The notes: generated by a model from the letters alone, not told the origin. DNA of 64,000 bases from Psychrobacter luti (GCF_014192115.1 NZ_JACHXL010000008.1:1-64000), one strand, 5' to 3'. Shown: positions 47,976 to 57,025, numbered from the stretch's first letter. A program made the numbers and translations.

Positions 47976-48812
47976 TTATTTAGCGTTAGCAACGCCTAAT
48001 AACTGTCCCATTTGTACCAGACTATTGGCTTGCATGCTGTCTTGCCAATCGGCTTTTGCGTCTTTTGGTAGTACTATAATCGCGGTTGAGCCTAAATAAA
48101 AGCGTCCAAGCTCATCGCCTTTTGCAAAGCTCATATTGTGCTCGGCTTCTTGGATATCATCAGTGCGGGCAATTTTGCCTGTTGCCACCGTTTCGATACC
48201 AGCGACAATCATCGCCCCAACCATCACAACCGCCGCTTTGCCATATTCTGTATCAAACAAACAAACCAATCGCTCGTTACGGGCAAACAAATCAGGGACA
48301 TTTGCCGCGGTGGTATTATTAACAGAAAACAGCGTACCCGGTACATAACGGGTTTTGGTCAACGTACCAGCAAATGGCATGTGCACGCGGTGATAGTTAT
48401 TAGGTGCTAGATAAACGGTCGCAAAGCTACCATCAGCAAAATAGCTGCCATCTTCGCTATTGGCTAGTAGTTGTCCAACGTCATAGTCACGGCCTTTGGC
48501 TTGAAGCAATTTATGGTCGCGAATTTGTCCGAGCTGGGAGATGACGCCATCAGCAGGACTGACAATACCGTTTGCGCTGCTATCGATGATACGCGCGTCG
48601 TCTTTTAGCTCACGGGTAAAAAAGTCGTTAAAGCTTTCATAAGCGTTAAAGCTTTGGCGCTCGTATTCATCTAAGCTCACATTATAAGCTTTGGCAAAAC
48701 TGCGAATAAAGGTGCGCTTAACATAAGGATGGCGGCTGGCGGCCAAACGTCCAGCGACTTTACTCAACTGCTGCTGCGGCACAAATTGTTGAAGGGTGGC
48801 AAATAAATTCAT
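47976..48812 (-). CDS. psd: phosphatidylserine decarboxylase proenzyme
   Basis: Makes phosphatidylethanolamine at the inner membrane. The ATG at 48812 gives 278 residues beginning MNLFATLQQFVPQQQLSK, the usual Psd start. The frame is open further upstream, but that extension would overlap dtd and is unlike the family. The self-cleavage site LGST near the C terminus (RFYLGSTAIIVLP) generates the pyruvoyl group, and VSPADGVISQLGQI and HRVHMPFAG are also characteristic. Confidence 0.95.
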   Translation of the reverse strand: MNLFATLQQFVPQQQLSKVAGRLAASRHPYVKRTFIRSFAKAYNVSLDEYERQSFNAYESFNDFFTRELKDDARIIDSSANGIVSPADGVISQLGQIRDHKLLQAKGRDYDVGQLLANSEDGSYFADGSFATVYLAPNNYHRVHMPFAGTLTKTRYVPGTLFSVNNTTAANVPDLFARNERLVCLFDTEYGKAAVVMVGAMIVAGIETVATGKIARTDDIQEAEHNMSFAKGDELGRFYLGSTAIIVLPKDAKADWQDSMQANSLVQMGQLLGVANAK

Positions 48813-48941
48813 AATGAGGCTACCAAAATAGGGTTTGATGTAATAATTAATTAGGCAAGTTAATGGCGGTATTTTATCATGGTCAGGGTATTGTTGTATG
48901 GCCATAAACTGTAAGCTATTTATAAATAAGGAAGGCCGTAA

Positions 48942-49394
48942 ATGAGAGCACTGATACAAAGGGTGCACCGTGTGAGTGTCACTGTCGATGCGCACTGCGT
49001 TGGTGAGATTGAGCATGGCCTATTGGCCTATATTGGCTTAGGTCATGATGATAATCTGCAAAGTGCGCAGCGTATGATTGATAAAATCCTCACTTATCGC
49101 ATTTTTGATAATGATGATGACCCTGCTAAGTTTGGTAAATTGGATAAAAATGTCCAGCAAGTAGGTGGTGGCTTATTATTGGTCTCACAATTTACCTTAA
49201 TGGCAAAAACCGATAAGGGTCGCCGTCCTGACTTTGGCAGAGCAATGGCACCCTATGCCGCGCAAGCCTTATTTGAGCAATTGGTAAATTATGCCAAGAA
49301 TCAACATCCTAATGTAGCAACTGGTGAGTTTGGCGCTGATATGCAAGTGGCAAGTATCAACGATGGACCGTTAAATTTTTTATTGGAAGTTTAG
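48942..49394 (+). CDS. dtd: D-aminoacyl-tRNA deacylase
   Basis: Hydrolyses D-amino acids from mischarged tRNA. The 150-residue length is standard; the two active-site motifs are present, SQFTLMA (about 81-87) and the C-terminal NDGPLNF with its Gly-cisPro. AAGGAAGG lies before the ATG. It is divergent from psd. Confidence 0.96.
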   Translation: MRALIQRVHRVSVTVDAHCVGEIEHGLLAYIGLGHDDNLQSAQRMIDKILTYRIFDNDDDPAKFGKLDKNVQQVGGGLLLVSQFTLMAKTDKGRRPDFGRAMAPYAAQALFEQLVNYAKNQHPNVATGEFGADMQVASINDGPLNFLLEV

Positions 49395-49480
49395 AGGTTT
49401 AACGTTTTACAAGCTTGATTTTTACAAGCTTAATATTTTAGAGGCTAAAGTTTTAGACGTTAAAGTTTTAAAAACTAAAA
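49390..49480. repeat. 15-bp x6 degenerate tandem repeat after dtd
   Basis: Units begin at 49390, 49405, 49420, 49436, 49451 and 49466: TTTAGAGGTTTAACG / TTTTACAAGCTTGAT / TTTTACAAGCTTAATA / TTTTAGAGGCTAAAG / TTTTAGACGTTAAAG / TTTTAAAAACTAAAA. The first overlaps the dtd stop codon. The array fills the whole gap to the convergent peptidase gene and takes the place of a normal terminator. Confidence 0.85.
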
Positions 49481-49481
49481 A

Positions 49482-50090
49482 TTAGCTTTCAGGCTTTTGT
49501 AGCAAAGGATAGGGGTTGACCGCGCTGCCATTGATATAAATCCCGTAATGGACGTGCGGCGGCGTACCTTTGGCATTACCACTGTCGCCGACGTAACCGA
49601 TGATATCGCCGGTATTGACCCAGTCGTTCGGGCTAATATCGGCATAATCCTCTAGATGCGCATAATAATGTCCTGCGCCGCCCGGTCCAATGATGAACAC
49701 CACGCGACCGCCTAACGTATTTTCACCGACTTTACTGACGATGCCTTGTGTCGTTGCCTGTATCGGCGTACCTCGCTTGGCAAATATATCGATGCCTTCG
49801 TGAGAGCGACCTTGGCTACGCGCAGCGCCCCATGTATCGGTTAGGTGCTGTGCTGGTAATGGCGAGGGCAGACTGTTTTCTGTGGGTAATTCTTGTTGTA
49901 ATAAACTGAGCTGTTGCCATTTTGCCATCACAAACGACTGAGTTTGTTGACTGATACTCGGTAAGAGCTTGTCAAATATAAATAACAGCATCAATAATAC
50001 AGCTGCCTTGATGAATACGCTGAATACACGCCGTAAAAAGGTTGGTTTTGAATTTGAATTTGGCTGCGGGTTATTGTCATCTGCTAGCAT
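49482..50090 (-). CDS. M23 family metallopeptidase, membrane-anchored
   Basis: Predicted peptidoglycan endopeptidase or related LytM-domain protein, 202 residues. An N-terminal anchor lies at about 22-42 and the M23 domain at about 83-198. Zinc ligands His97 and Asp101 (HEGIDIFA) and His181 of HVHYG, with His145 as the further active-site residue, are all present, so it is probably active. AAAGAGA precedes the ATG. Confidence 0.9.
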   Translation of the reverse strand: MLADDNNPQPNSNSKPTFLRRVFSVFIKAAVLLMLLFIFDKLLPSISQQTQSFVMAKWQQLSLLQQELPTENSLPSPLPAQHLTDTWGAARSQGRSHEGIDIFAKRGTPIQATTQGIVSKVGENTLGGRVVFIIGPGGAGHYYAHLEDYADISPNDWVNTGDIIGYVGDSGNAKGTPPHVHYGIYINGSAVNPYPLLQKPES

Positions 50091-50254
50091 CGATATCTCT
50101 TTATTTTTTTAAATAAACGCTGATAGATAGTATAAGAGTTAAGGTCTCTATTCTTTGTATGCCATTGTTATCTCTACTTTTTATCCCCATACATATAACG
50201 TTGTTTTTAAAATTCACGTAAAACACCAATGTTGCTAACTATGGCCAAACATCT

Positions 50255-50944
50255 ATGATTGACACTGCGCTGATTATTGATACCGAAACCGATCAAGGTC
50301 GTGATCCGCGTCCGATTCAAGTGGCGACTATTAATGTAGCGACGGGATTTGAGTGGATGAAATACTTTAATAGTGGGCGTTCGATATCACCCGTGGTCAT
50401 TAGAATTCATGGCATTACCGATGACGATGTCGCTGGTCTTGAGCGCTTTGAGTTAGATGCGTTTGAGCTACCGCAGTATTTGATTGGGCATAATGTGCGC
50501 TTTGACTGGCGCGTGATTGGCAGTCCGTCTGCTAAGCTAATATGTACGGTGCGGCTGGCACGCGTGGCTTTTCCAGAGTGGAGCGCCTATGGTCAGTCTA
50601 AATGTATCGAGCAGTTATTAGGCAAAGGGGAAGCAAGCAGAATGACGATTGCCGCTCATGATGCGCTCGGTGATGCACGCATGTGTTATCTGCTTTATCA
50701 GGCGTGCTGCGAGCGCCTAGCAATTGCACCGACGGATTTTGCGGCGGCCCACGCTATCGCCAATAAAGCCAATCCGGTGAGCAAAATGCCCTTTGGTAAA
50801 CATAAGGGCATGCCGATTAAAGACATACCAATCAGCTACGTAAAATGGATGCTAGGTAACATTCATAATATGCAGCCGTCGCTTTATTCGGCCTTGACCA
50901 AGCGTGTTAAAGCAGAAGAAATCGCAAAAAATACGCAAGACTAA
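50255..50944 (+). CDS. DEDD-family 3'-5' exonuclease with a C-terminal DUF3820 domain
   Basis: Predicted exonuclease of 229 residues, similar in layout to exodeoxyribonuclease X. The DEDDh residues appear as Asp9 and Glu11 (IIDTETD), Asp84 (HNVRFDW), His135 and Asp140 (HDALGDA). The C-terminal part, MPFGKHKGMPIKDIPISYVKWML, is the DUF3820 signature. Whether it acts on DNA or RNA is not visible. It is convergent with the next gene across a 39-base gap lacking a terminator. Confidence 0.88.
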   Translation: MIDTALIIDTETDQGRDPRPIQVATINVATGFEWMKYFNSGRSISPVVIRIHGITDDDVAGLERFELDAFELPQYLIGHNVRFDWRVIGSPSAKLICTVRLARVAFPEWSAYGQSKCIEQLLGKGEASRMTIAAHDALGDARMCYLLYQACCERLAIAPTDFAAAHAIANKANPVSKMPFGKHKGMPIKDIPISYVKWMLGNIHNMQPSLYSALTKRVKAEEIAKNTQD

Positions 50945-50983
50945 ACAGATGTATTTACGCTTCAATAAATTAAAAAACTAGAG

Positions 50984-51874
50984 CTATTGCTGCTTAGCTA
51001 GCCAGTCCACTGCCATTTGCCAAAGCTGCGGGGCTTTAGCGTTGGTTTTGCTACTAAAATAGCGCATATGACCAATACTGTTTAAGCCAAACTCTTCTGG
51101 CTCAAAAAAGCGTTTTTCAACCGGCATTTTGCTAAAGACGCGAATCATATCATCTATGTTCTTGCTATTAGCAATCTCATCATCGCTAAAGCCGAGCCAC
51201 AATGCAGGCATATTAATTTCATCGTAAAAATGAGTATGAATGCTTTTGCCAAAAGCGGTTTTAATATAGCCTGAGCCATTGCACCACTCACGCCATTGAC
51301 GAGCGACGCCGCGTGGTAGTGGCTCGCCCATACCGATTTTATCTGCTGGGGTATAGCCGAACGTTAAATTAGTGAGTGGAATAAAGGCATCCATAAAACC
51401 CATTGCTTTGAGTTTATAAGGCATGTCCATATTTTTAATTTGCCCTGATGAGCAAGCGACATTGAATACTGAAGCAATGGCTTGGTAATTGGGCATCAAA
51501 CCTATCAGCTGACCGCCAGCGCTATGACCAATCAAATGGTAAGTCGCATCGGGAAATTCGTCTTGCAAGGCGTCAAGGACAGCAGGCATATCATGGCGAC
51601 CCCAGCTGATTAGAGAGGCGTCACATTTAGATAAATCAGAGTTAATCGATTCACCGATACCTTCATTATCAAAGGTTAGGACACCAAAGCCACTGGCTGC
51701 TAAATAAGTGGCAAAATTGTGATAAAACTGACGTTTGATACCGGTGGCTGGCGCGATCATGACCGCTGTTTTCACCTCATCTTTAGGGCGATAGACAGTG
51801 GCCGCCAATGCCCGATTGCGATCAGTCATGATGCTCAGGGAATAAATATCCGTTTGATTCTGCGTATTTTCCAT
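50984..51874 (-). CDS. alpha/beta hydrolase
   Basis: Serine hydrolase of 296 residues, probably cytosolic. The nucleophile elbow is GHSAGG (Ser118), preceded by FGVLTFDNEGIGES; the catalytic His is likely in the C-terminal IGHMRYF segment, as is usual for this YheT-like/DUF-type group. AAGG lies upstream of the ATG. The substrate is unknown. Confidence 0.87.
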   Translation of the reverse strand: MENTQNQTDIYSLSIMTDRNRALAATVYRPKDEVKTAVMIAPATGIKRQFYHNFATYLAASGFGVLTFDNEGIGESINSDLSKCDASLISWGRHDMPAVLDALQDEFPDATYHLIGHSAGGQLIGLMPNYQAIASVFNVACSSGQIKNMDMPYKLKAMGFMDAFIPLTNLTFGYTPADKIGMGEPLPRGVARQWREWCNGSGYIKTAFGKSIHTHFYDEINMPALWLGFSDDEIANSKNIDDMIRVFSKMPVEKRFFEPEEFGLNSIGHMRYFSSKTNAKAPQLWQMAVDWLAKQQ

Positions 51875-52260
51875 GGATTAACCTTAATCTTTTATGAGTG
51901 TCTTATGATATTTTTTTTGGCGCAAAGTAGCTCATTCCTTGCTATGAATTATTAGTACTGTGCGATGACTGAGTGATAACCGTGTGGTAACACCGCTTAT
52001 GGTAAAATAAATCTTAGGTAGGAAGGTAGGCGAAAATGACTTCTAAGTTCTATAAGCAAGTTCTATGTCCAATTCCTATGGGGCTTGTTTTGCACAATAT
52101 TGACCAAAAAAATTAATCAGTAGGTATTTTTGACCAATCAACACACATCAACAAACCAACAGCTATGAATAAACGTGTTTTAATAGCAAAGAATTTGGTA
52201 GTTAGGTATTTAATAGCTATATATTTAATAAAAAGTCGATATAAAAATTAAGGAAACTCT
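51875..52260. other. spacer between divergent genes
   Basis: About 385 AT-rich bases between the alpha/beta hydrolase and the LOG protein gene. Nothing recognised beyond the ribosome binding sites at the edges. Confidence 0.5.
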
Positions 52261-52938
52261 ATGCAAATGAAAATTAATAATGACACTTATGAAGTCATTA
52301 CCAGTCAAGATATTACCAATATTGAAAAAGCAGTGGATAAATCAGCGCTAACGATGCCGTTGGTAGCGGTTTATTGTGGTTCGCGTTTGGGCAATGATGA
52401 AGTTTATGAGCAAGCAGCCCGTGAGCTCGGTCGTGAGCTCGCCGATAACGGCATGGGTTTGGTCTACGGCGGCGCGAGCATCGGGCTGATGGGCGCAGTA
52501 GCAGATGAAGTCATCCAAGGCGGCGCGCAAGCGGTCGGTGTGATTCCAACCTTTATGCTCAAGCACGAGATTGCCCATGAGCAGCTGACCCGCCTGCATT
52601 TGACCGATACCATGCACACCCGTAAAACGGTGATGGCAGAGTATGCGGATGCTTTTATTACCTTGCCGGGCGGGCTTGGAACGCTTGAGGAAATTATGGA
52701 AATTGCCACATGGCGTCAGTTATATCAACATGAAAAACCGATGATTATTCTGAATATCAATGGTTTTTATGACCGTATGATTGAGCATTTAAAATATACG
52801 GCTGACCAAGGCTTTATGAAGCAAGAAGACCTTGAGCGTCTGGTCGTTTGTAATAGCATTAGTGAAGCGATTGACATGCTAAAAACAGTGGTAACCATAG
52901 AAGGTGCGGTCGATACCGAAAAAATGGCAGGTAATTAA
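52261..52938 (+). CDS. LOG family protein (TIGR00730)
   Basis: Predicted nucleoside 5'-monophosphate phosphoribohydrolase of the lysine-decarboxylase-like (LOG) family. Signature elements are VYCGSRLG (38-44), LVYGGASIGLMG (67-78), the MHTRK region (118-122) and PGGLGTLEE (136-144). 225 residues, with about 30 more at the N terminus than usual. AAGGAA precedes the ATG. In bacteria the physiological role is often nucleotide turnover; cytokinin formation is known mostly from plant-associated species. Confidence 0.92.
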   Translation: MQMKINNDTYEVITSQDITNIEKAVDKSALTMPLVAVYCGSRLGNDEVYEQAARELGRELADNGMGLVYGGASIGLMGAVADEVIQGGAQAVGVIPTFMLKHEIAHEQLTRLHLTDTMHTRKTVMAEYADAFITLPGGLGTLEEIMEIATWRQLYQHEKPMIILNINGFYDRMIEHLKYTADQGFMKQEDLERLVVCNSISEAIDMLKTVVTIEGAVDTEKMAGN

Positions 52939-52974
52939 GCGAGCTAAGCGCCAATATATACTGCTTTTACATAG

Positions 52975-53016
52975 AAAAGGAGAGAAAGGCTTATCGTTAG
53001 CCTTTCTCTCCTTTTT
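52975..53016. terminator. bidirectional terminator
   Basis: A perfect 16-bp stem, AAAAGGAGAGAAAGGC / GCCTTTCTCTCCTTTT, between convergent genes. Confidence 0.94.
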
Positions 53017-53046
53017 TGTTTTAACTTTATTAACATTTAAATCATT

Positions 53047-54594
53047 TTAACTCGTCTCATGAATGCCATGATTCACGCCCGCCATTGCTAATGGGAAGCC
53101 GCGTTGTTGCGCCAAATGACGCGCAACTTTATCAATCGCTACGCTATCGTTTTGTGCCAAATACGCCCATTCATGCGCATAACGCTGACGGTTTTCTATT
53201 GCGTCGTTATCAACCAAACCAAGTTCAGTCAATTCATCGACGATTTGATCAGCAGCAATCAGCGTCGATGAGGCTTTGACGTTTTCCGCCCGCGCATAGC
53301 GAATATTGGAATACAAGCTCACATCAGCCACCCGCAAAGTATCGTCTTGACCAGGAATTTGCTGACCACCATATAGCGCATTACCGACCGTATGCGCGCT
53401 ATGAAAGGTCGGCACGAACTCAGCCACATAATCAATCGCTTGCTGGCTGCGCGCTTGTAATGGTGCTTTGTCCCAACCATCTTCGATATAGTGCAGATAT
53501 TGCGATGGTAATTCAGGTTGAGCGCTGTCTTTGTTAGAGGCGACCAGACCATCGTCAAACAGCGTGATAAATTTACTCATGCCATGTATTTGAAAATAGC
53601 CACCTGGGTAGGGCGTGAGCTGCGCCATGCCTTCTGGGGTACCGCGATCGCCATAGACGATAATCTCTGGTATCTGTCCGCCAGTGTCATCCCAATGGGT
53701 GATATAAGAGGATTTAAACTCGACCATACGCGTGACTTTGACGCCGACCATATCGTCGATGACACCGGTACGAAAACCGCAAGCGTTGACTAAGTAATCG
53801 ACTTCGATAGATTCAGTTGCGCGTTCGGTTTCAAGTTCAATGTCAGAGCTCGCCGCTTGCTGATAGTCAATACGCCATTTAGTGACATGGTGGTCAGCGT
53901 TAGAGCAGTTCTCACAATCTACCGGCATGACTTGCTGAACTTGTGTATCGGTAAAGACATGCGCATGCTCATAGCCTTCTAAAGCCAATTGCGCAGACGC
54001 TGCTAAACGAAAGATATTCCAGCCGTATTCTTGCACGACAATTAGCGGAAATTTGACTTTATTTAAATCCAAATACTTAGCGACCGGTATCATCCATTCG
54101 TCAACCGACCGCGGCACCGTTACTTGCTCGCGCTCAGACAATGCAATCAGTTGCTCATGGCTATAGAGCTGATAGTAACTTTCAGGTTCGCCAAGTACTT
54201 TATTTCTAGCATCTTCGGCGATAAGCTCACGATAAGCGTCAGTCAAGATGTCAAGGCGCGGTAGCAAGTCTTCAGGCATGCCCTCATCGCGGGTAGGCAC
54301 AGCGAATACCGTTGGGCGCACATCGATGGTATAAGGATAAAGGCGCAAAATATCGATACATTGTTTGAGCAGGGCGACGCAATCTTCGTCAGGAATTTCA
54401 CGATATAAATTACCGCCAGCATGCAAATGGCACATCGGTGGGCCATCGATAAGCGAGGTGTTTTTTTCAAATAAATAGGTTTCAAGCCCTAATGCTGCAA
54501 GGCGAATCGCAATGGTTGCTCCAGCTGTACCACCGCCGAGAATACCAACCCGTTTGGTAGCAAGTGCTTGATTGTTCGTAAAAGAATGAGTCAT
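53047..54594 (-). CDS. FAD-dependent oxidoreductase
   Basis: Flavoprotein of 515 residues with an N-terminal Rossmann motif VGILGGGTAGATIAIRLAALGLETYLFEK (about 16-44), an unusual His/Gly motif MCHLHAGGNLY right after it, and later NACGFRTGVI, which resembles the second FAD-binding motif of the DAO family. The substrate is unknown; the overall design suits a dehydrogenase or oxidase of a small metabolite. AAGGAT lies about 13 bases before the ATG. Monocistronic, with a terminator. Confidence 0.83.
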   Translation of the reverse strand: MTHSFTNNQALATKRVGILGGGTAGATIAIRLAALGLETYLFEKNTSLIDGPPMCHLHAGGNLYREIPDEDCVALLKQCIDILRLYPYTIDVRPTVFAVPTRDEGMPEDLLPRLDILTDAYRELIAEDARNKVLGEPESYYQLYSHEQLIALSEREQVTVPRSVDEWMIPVAKYLDLNKVKFPLIVVQEYGWNIFRLAASAQLALEGYEHAHVFTDTQVQQVMPVDCENCSNADHHVTKWRIDYQQAASSDIELETERATESIEVDYLVNACGFRTGVIDDMVGVKVTRMVEFKSSYITHWDDTGGQIPEIIVYGDRGTPEGMAQLTPYPGGYFQIHGMSKFITLFDDGLVASNKDSAQPELPSQYLHYIEDGWDKAPLQARSQQAIDYVAEFVPTFHSAHTVGNALYGGQQIPGQDDTLRVADVSLYSNIRYARAENVKASSTLIAADQIVDELTELGLVDNDAIENRQRYAHEWAYLAQNDSVAIDKVARHLAQQRGFPLAMAGVNHGIHETS

Positions 54595-55252
54595 TGTCGT
54601 TGTTATATCCTTAATCGCATTCCTATCATCAGGAGCTGCTCGGCGTATTCGTGAAATAATTTGCTTTTAGATAAAGTGTTTTTAAATACAAAGTTACTTT
54701 CAATTAACAAGTTACTTTTAATTAACAAGATGCCTTTAAATAATCGAGGTCTAAATATTTTTATTTTAAACAGCTTATGTTTTATGTAGGGTGTGGCTAT
54801 CAATATGCATACAGACGATATGCGTGCATGGGCAACCAAGTTCAATACGTATCTTAAGTCGCGATGGTCATATTTGCCATTGTGCAGTCATTCCTAATTT
54901 CTATAGCGTTATTCTACGAAAATCTATTACTTATATAATGATAAATAGGTAAGTACGTGCATCAGTTTTGTCAATGAAGAACACTGGGGTGATAGGCTAA
55001 AGACTGAGCGCTGCTAAGCGTTTTTTATAGAGTTAGGTATTTAATTTTGCGTTATTTGTAAACTTTAGGCGCTTTTGTAAATTTATATGATGAGAGAAAC
55101 GTGCGCTTTGATGCCTATGCTATATTAAAAACACTTGAAGTCAGCGCTAAACCATTTCATGTACTTCAATTACTTTACGTATATGATTAAAAGCAGCAGA
55201 CGACAAGAAGAAATCCAATAAAAAATTTTTCACTATTAACAAGGAAGTTATT
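54595..55252. other. spacer with an 18-bp repeat array
   Basis: About 660 AT-rich bases between divergent genes. It contains the 18-bp array at 54655-54744. An open minus-strand frame at 54603-54845 is judged to be a by-product of the array. No other element recognised. Confidence 0.55.
54655..54744. repeat. 18-bp x5 degenerate tandem repeat
   Basis: Units AATAATTTGCTTTTAGAT / AAAGTGTTTTTAAATACA / AAGTTACTTTCAATTAAC / AAGTTACTTTTAATTAAC / AAGATGCCTTTAAATAAT. The two central copies differ at a single base; the outer ones are degenerate. Confidence 0.82.
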
Positions 55253-55687
55253 ATGAAACACATACTGGTATTATCTGCTCTTAGTGGCATGCTAGCGCTT
55301 AGTGGTTGTTCTACTTTTAACAATATGATCGGCAATGACGATTCAGGCATGCATGACGTGCAAGCGACCAATAAAAACACTGCTCCTGTCACTAGTAAAA
55401 ACGGCATGCTCGTTGATGCTAGTAATCATATGACCTTATATACTTTTGATAAAGATTCTATGAATAAATCAGAATGTGGCAGCGCCTGTATGCTCGTTTG
55501 GCCTGCATTTATGGCACCGAGTAATGCCAAAGCGTCAGGCCAGTTTGCCGCCTTTAAACGTGAAGATGGCAAATATCAGTGGGCGATGAATGGTAAGCCT
55601 TTGTATTTTTATGCCAATGACACAAAGGTTGGTGATAAAGATGGCGATAATAAACTTGGTGTTTGGCATATCGTAAAAACCAAGTAA
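55253..55687 (+). CDS. small lipoprotein of the COG4315/PF03640 family
   Basis: Predicted outer- or inner-membrane lipoprotein, 144 residues. The signal peptide ends in the lipobox ALSGC (Cys19). After a linker, the sequence shows one repeat of the family: LVDASNHMTLYTFDKD, SECGSACMLVWPAF, and YQWAMNGKPLYFYANDTKVGDKDGDN...GVWHIVK. Function is unknown; related proteins are secreted or surface proteins, sometimes with haem- or redox-linked annotation. AAGGAAG lies before the ATG. Confidence 0.88.
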   Translation: MKHILVLSALSGMLALSGCSTFNNMIGNDDSGMHDVQATNKNTAPVTSKNGMLVDASNHMTLYTFDKDSMNKSECGSACMLVWPAFMAPSNAKASGQFAAFKREDGKYQWAMNGKPLYFYANDTKVGDKDGDNKLGVWHIVKTK

Positions 55688-55777
55688 TGTTAAAGCTAAA
55701 TGGCGTTGAGATTCATGCATACTAAAAACATAGCACATTAAAAATAATCAACGCGAAAAAGCATGTTAGTAAAACTA

Positions 55778-55810
55778 AAAAGGCAGCCATCATGATGGCT
55801 GCCTTTTTTG
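55778..55810. terminator. bidirectional terminator
   Basis: A near-perfect palindrome AAAAAGGCAGCCATCA / TGATGGCTGCCTTTTT ending in T6, between convergent genes. Confidence 0.93.
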
Positions 55811-55879
55811 ATAGGTTATTTCTTAGATTTATTAAAAGCTAAACAATAAGTCGTCCAACTAAATAGCAATTAATTAGAA

Positions 55880-56503
55880 TTATTTTGCTTTTTTCGTGGT
55901 AGCCGCTTTTTTCTCAATCAACTCGCCGTCGATTTGTAATGGCACCTTGGTGGTGATGCCGTCAGAAAAAATCGTCATGCCATAAGCGGCGCGGTCGATG
56001 ATACCCGTAGCACGGAAGCCAATGACAGGCTCTTTTGTCATCGGACTATTGGCAATTTTATTTAAAGTCACATCTAGTGTCAGCGGTTTGGTTTGTCCAA
56101 GCATGGTGAAGTCACCAGTGACTGTGGCTTGTTGTGGATTTTTGAATTTTACAGAAGTCGATTTAAAGGTCATGGTTGGGTATTTGGCGACATTAAAAAA
56201 GTCATCCTTTTTTAAATGCTCATCACGAGCTTCCCAATTGGTATCAATGCTATCGGCGGCGATAGTAAAGTTCATGCTGGTTTTATTGGGCGCCTTGATA
56301 TCGTAATTTACCACCCCTTTGACATCGTTAAAATGACCCATAGTCGTTGAAAAACCTAGGTGGTCAACCGAAAATCCAACACGAGTATGTGAGTCATCTA
56401 GCTGCCACTGGGTTGGCAGTGCCGCACTGGCCATAGTAGTGATAGCAAGCGCAGAGCTGATAACAATTGCTTTAGTGGTGTTTTTTAATACAGTGTTTAT
56501 CAT
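55880..56503 (-). CDS. YceI family periplasmic protein
   Basis: Predicted periplasmic lipocalin-like protein, 207 residues, that in known structures binds an isoprenoid quinone or polyprenyl chain. A signal peptide spans about 1-28 (ending ASAA). The family blocks follow: WQLDDSHTRVGFSVDHLGFSTTMGHFNDVKG, a DEHLKKDDFFNVAKYPTMTFKST segment and GDFTMLGQTKPLTLDV. The lysine-rich C terminus (KKAATTKKAK) is unusual. AAGGAT precedes the ATG. Confidence 0.93.
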   Translation of the reverse strand: MINTVLKNTTKAIVISSALAITTMASAALPTQWQLDDSHTRVGFSVDHLGFSTTMGHFNDVKGVVNYDIKAPNKTSMNFTIAADSIDTNWEARDEHLKKDDFFNVAKYPTMTFKSTSVKFKNPQQATVTGDFTMLGQTKPLTLDVTLNKIANSPMTKEPVIGFRATGIIDRAAYGMTIFSDGITTKVPLQIDGELIEKKAATTKKAK

Positions 56504-56683
56504 CGTTTTATCCTTGTGTAATAGTTATTTAGCCGTCATTTTTACGGCGCTATTTTTGCTAAAGCGTTATCAATTTATCACGCTTTAGCATGAAGTCATT
56601 AAGAAGCTATTAAGTAATAAGTACGGTTTATTGTTTTTGAATATCAAGCTAAAAGACAAATAATTGGTTAGTTGACCTACATA

Positions 56684-56711
56684 TTAGATAAATACTATAT
56701 TATTTATCTAA
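56684..56711. promoter_or_regulatory. perfect inverted repeat overlapping a possible promoter
   Basis: TTAGATAAAT-actatatt-ATTTATCTAA is a perfect 10-bp inverted repeat with an eight-base centre. A -35-like TTGACC (56672-56677) and a -10-like TATATT (56696-56701, 18-base spacing) place it over a rightward promoter for the L31 gene; a repressor bound here would block it. The regulator is unknown. As an alternative it could be only a hairpin. Confidence 0.5.
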
Positions 56712-56815
56712 TCAGTTATTATAATAGTGTCAGTCCTTTATCTCAACGTTATTAAGGTTTCAATACTAGCTTAGGGTGTGGTCTTATCGTAGAAGCTACT
56801 TGCATCGAGGCGAAA

Positions 56816-56900
56816 AAACCGTTAAAATCGCGGTTTGATTTTCCCGCTGGGGAAAGGCTAAGTGAGCAGCGGTGTGGTGTTGGGTGCTGGAATAAGCCAG
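56816..56900 (+). ncRNA. possible structured 5' leader of the L31 gene
   Basis: Three successive stems: AAACCG/CGGTTT (56816-56836), CCGCTG/CAGCGG (56844-56872) and CTGG/CCAG (56887-56900), in a GC-richer stretch ending about 125 bases before rpmE2. No known riboswitch core was recognised. Ribosomal protein leaders of this kind can bind the protein they encode, but that is speculation here. Confidence 0.3.
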
Positions 56901-57025
56901 TGACGCAGTTGCCAGACCAGAAGATGTCCTTAGTGCCTCAGTTACGTATGTCATTGTTTGGTTGATAACTCAATCATACTGTCAATCAAGAGCCCTGTAC
57001 ATACATCGGACATAGAGAGTTTATT

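Larger units (their letters stand above)
56504..57025. other. regulatory spacer between yceI-like gene and L31 gene
   Basis: About 520 bases between divergent genes. It holds a 10-bp inverted repeat at 56684-56711 over a possible promoter, and a GC-richer structured segment at 56816-56900, both described separately. Confidence 0.6.

Noticed and set aside
48813-49016. Upstream extension of the psd frame (68 codons)
   Set aside because: It would overlap the divergent dtd gene and has no similarity to the psd N terminus; the family start is at 48812.
49390-54744. Short tandem arrays as possible CRISPR
   Set aside because: Units of 14-18 bp follow one another without spacers and are degenerate; no cas genes are present.
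54603-54845. Minus-strand open frame with LLIKSN/LLIESN-like periodicity
   Set aside because: It coincides with the 18-bp repeat array; there is no ribosome binding site and the composition is that of AT-rich spacer.
56816-56940. Cobalamin riboswitch upstream of the L31 gene
   Set aside because: An AAGCCAG string is present but the other conserved boxes are missing, and the gene is unrelated to cobalamin.
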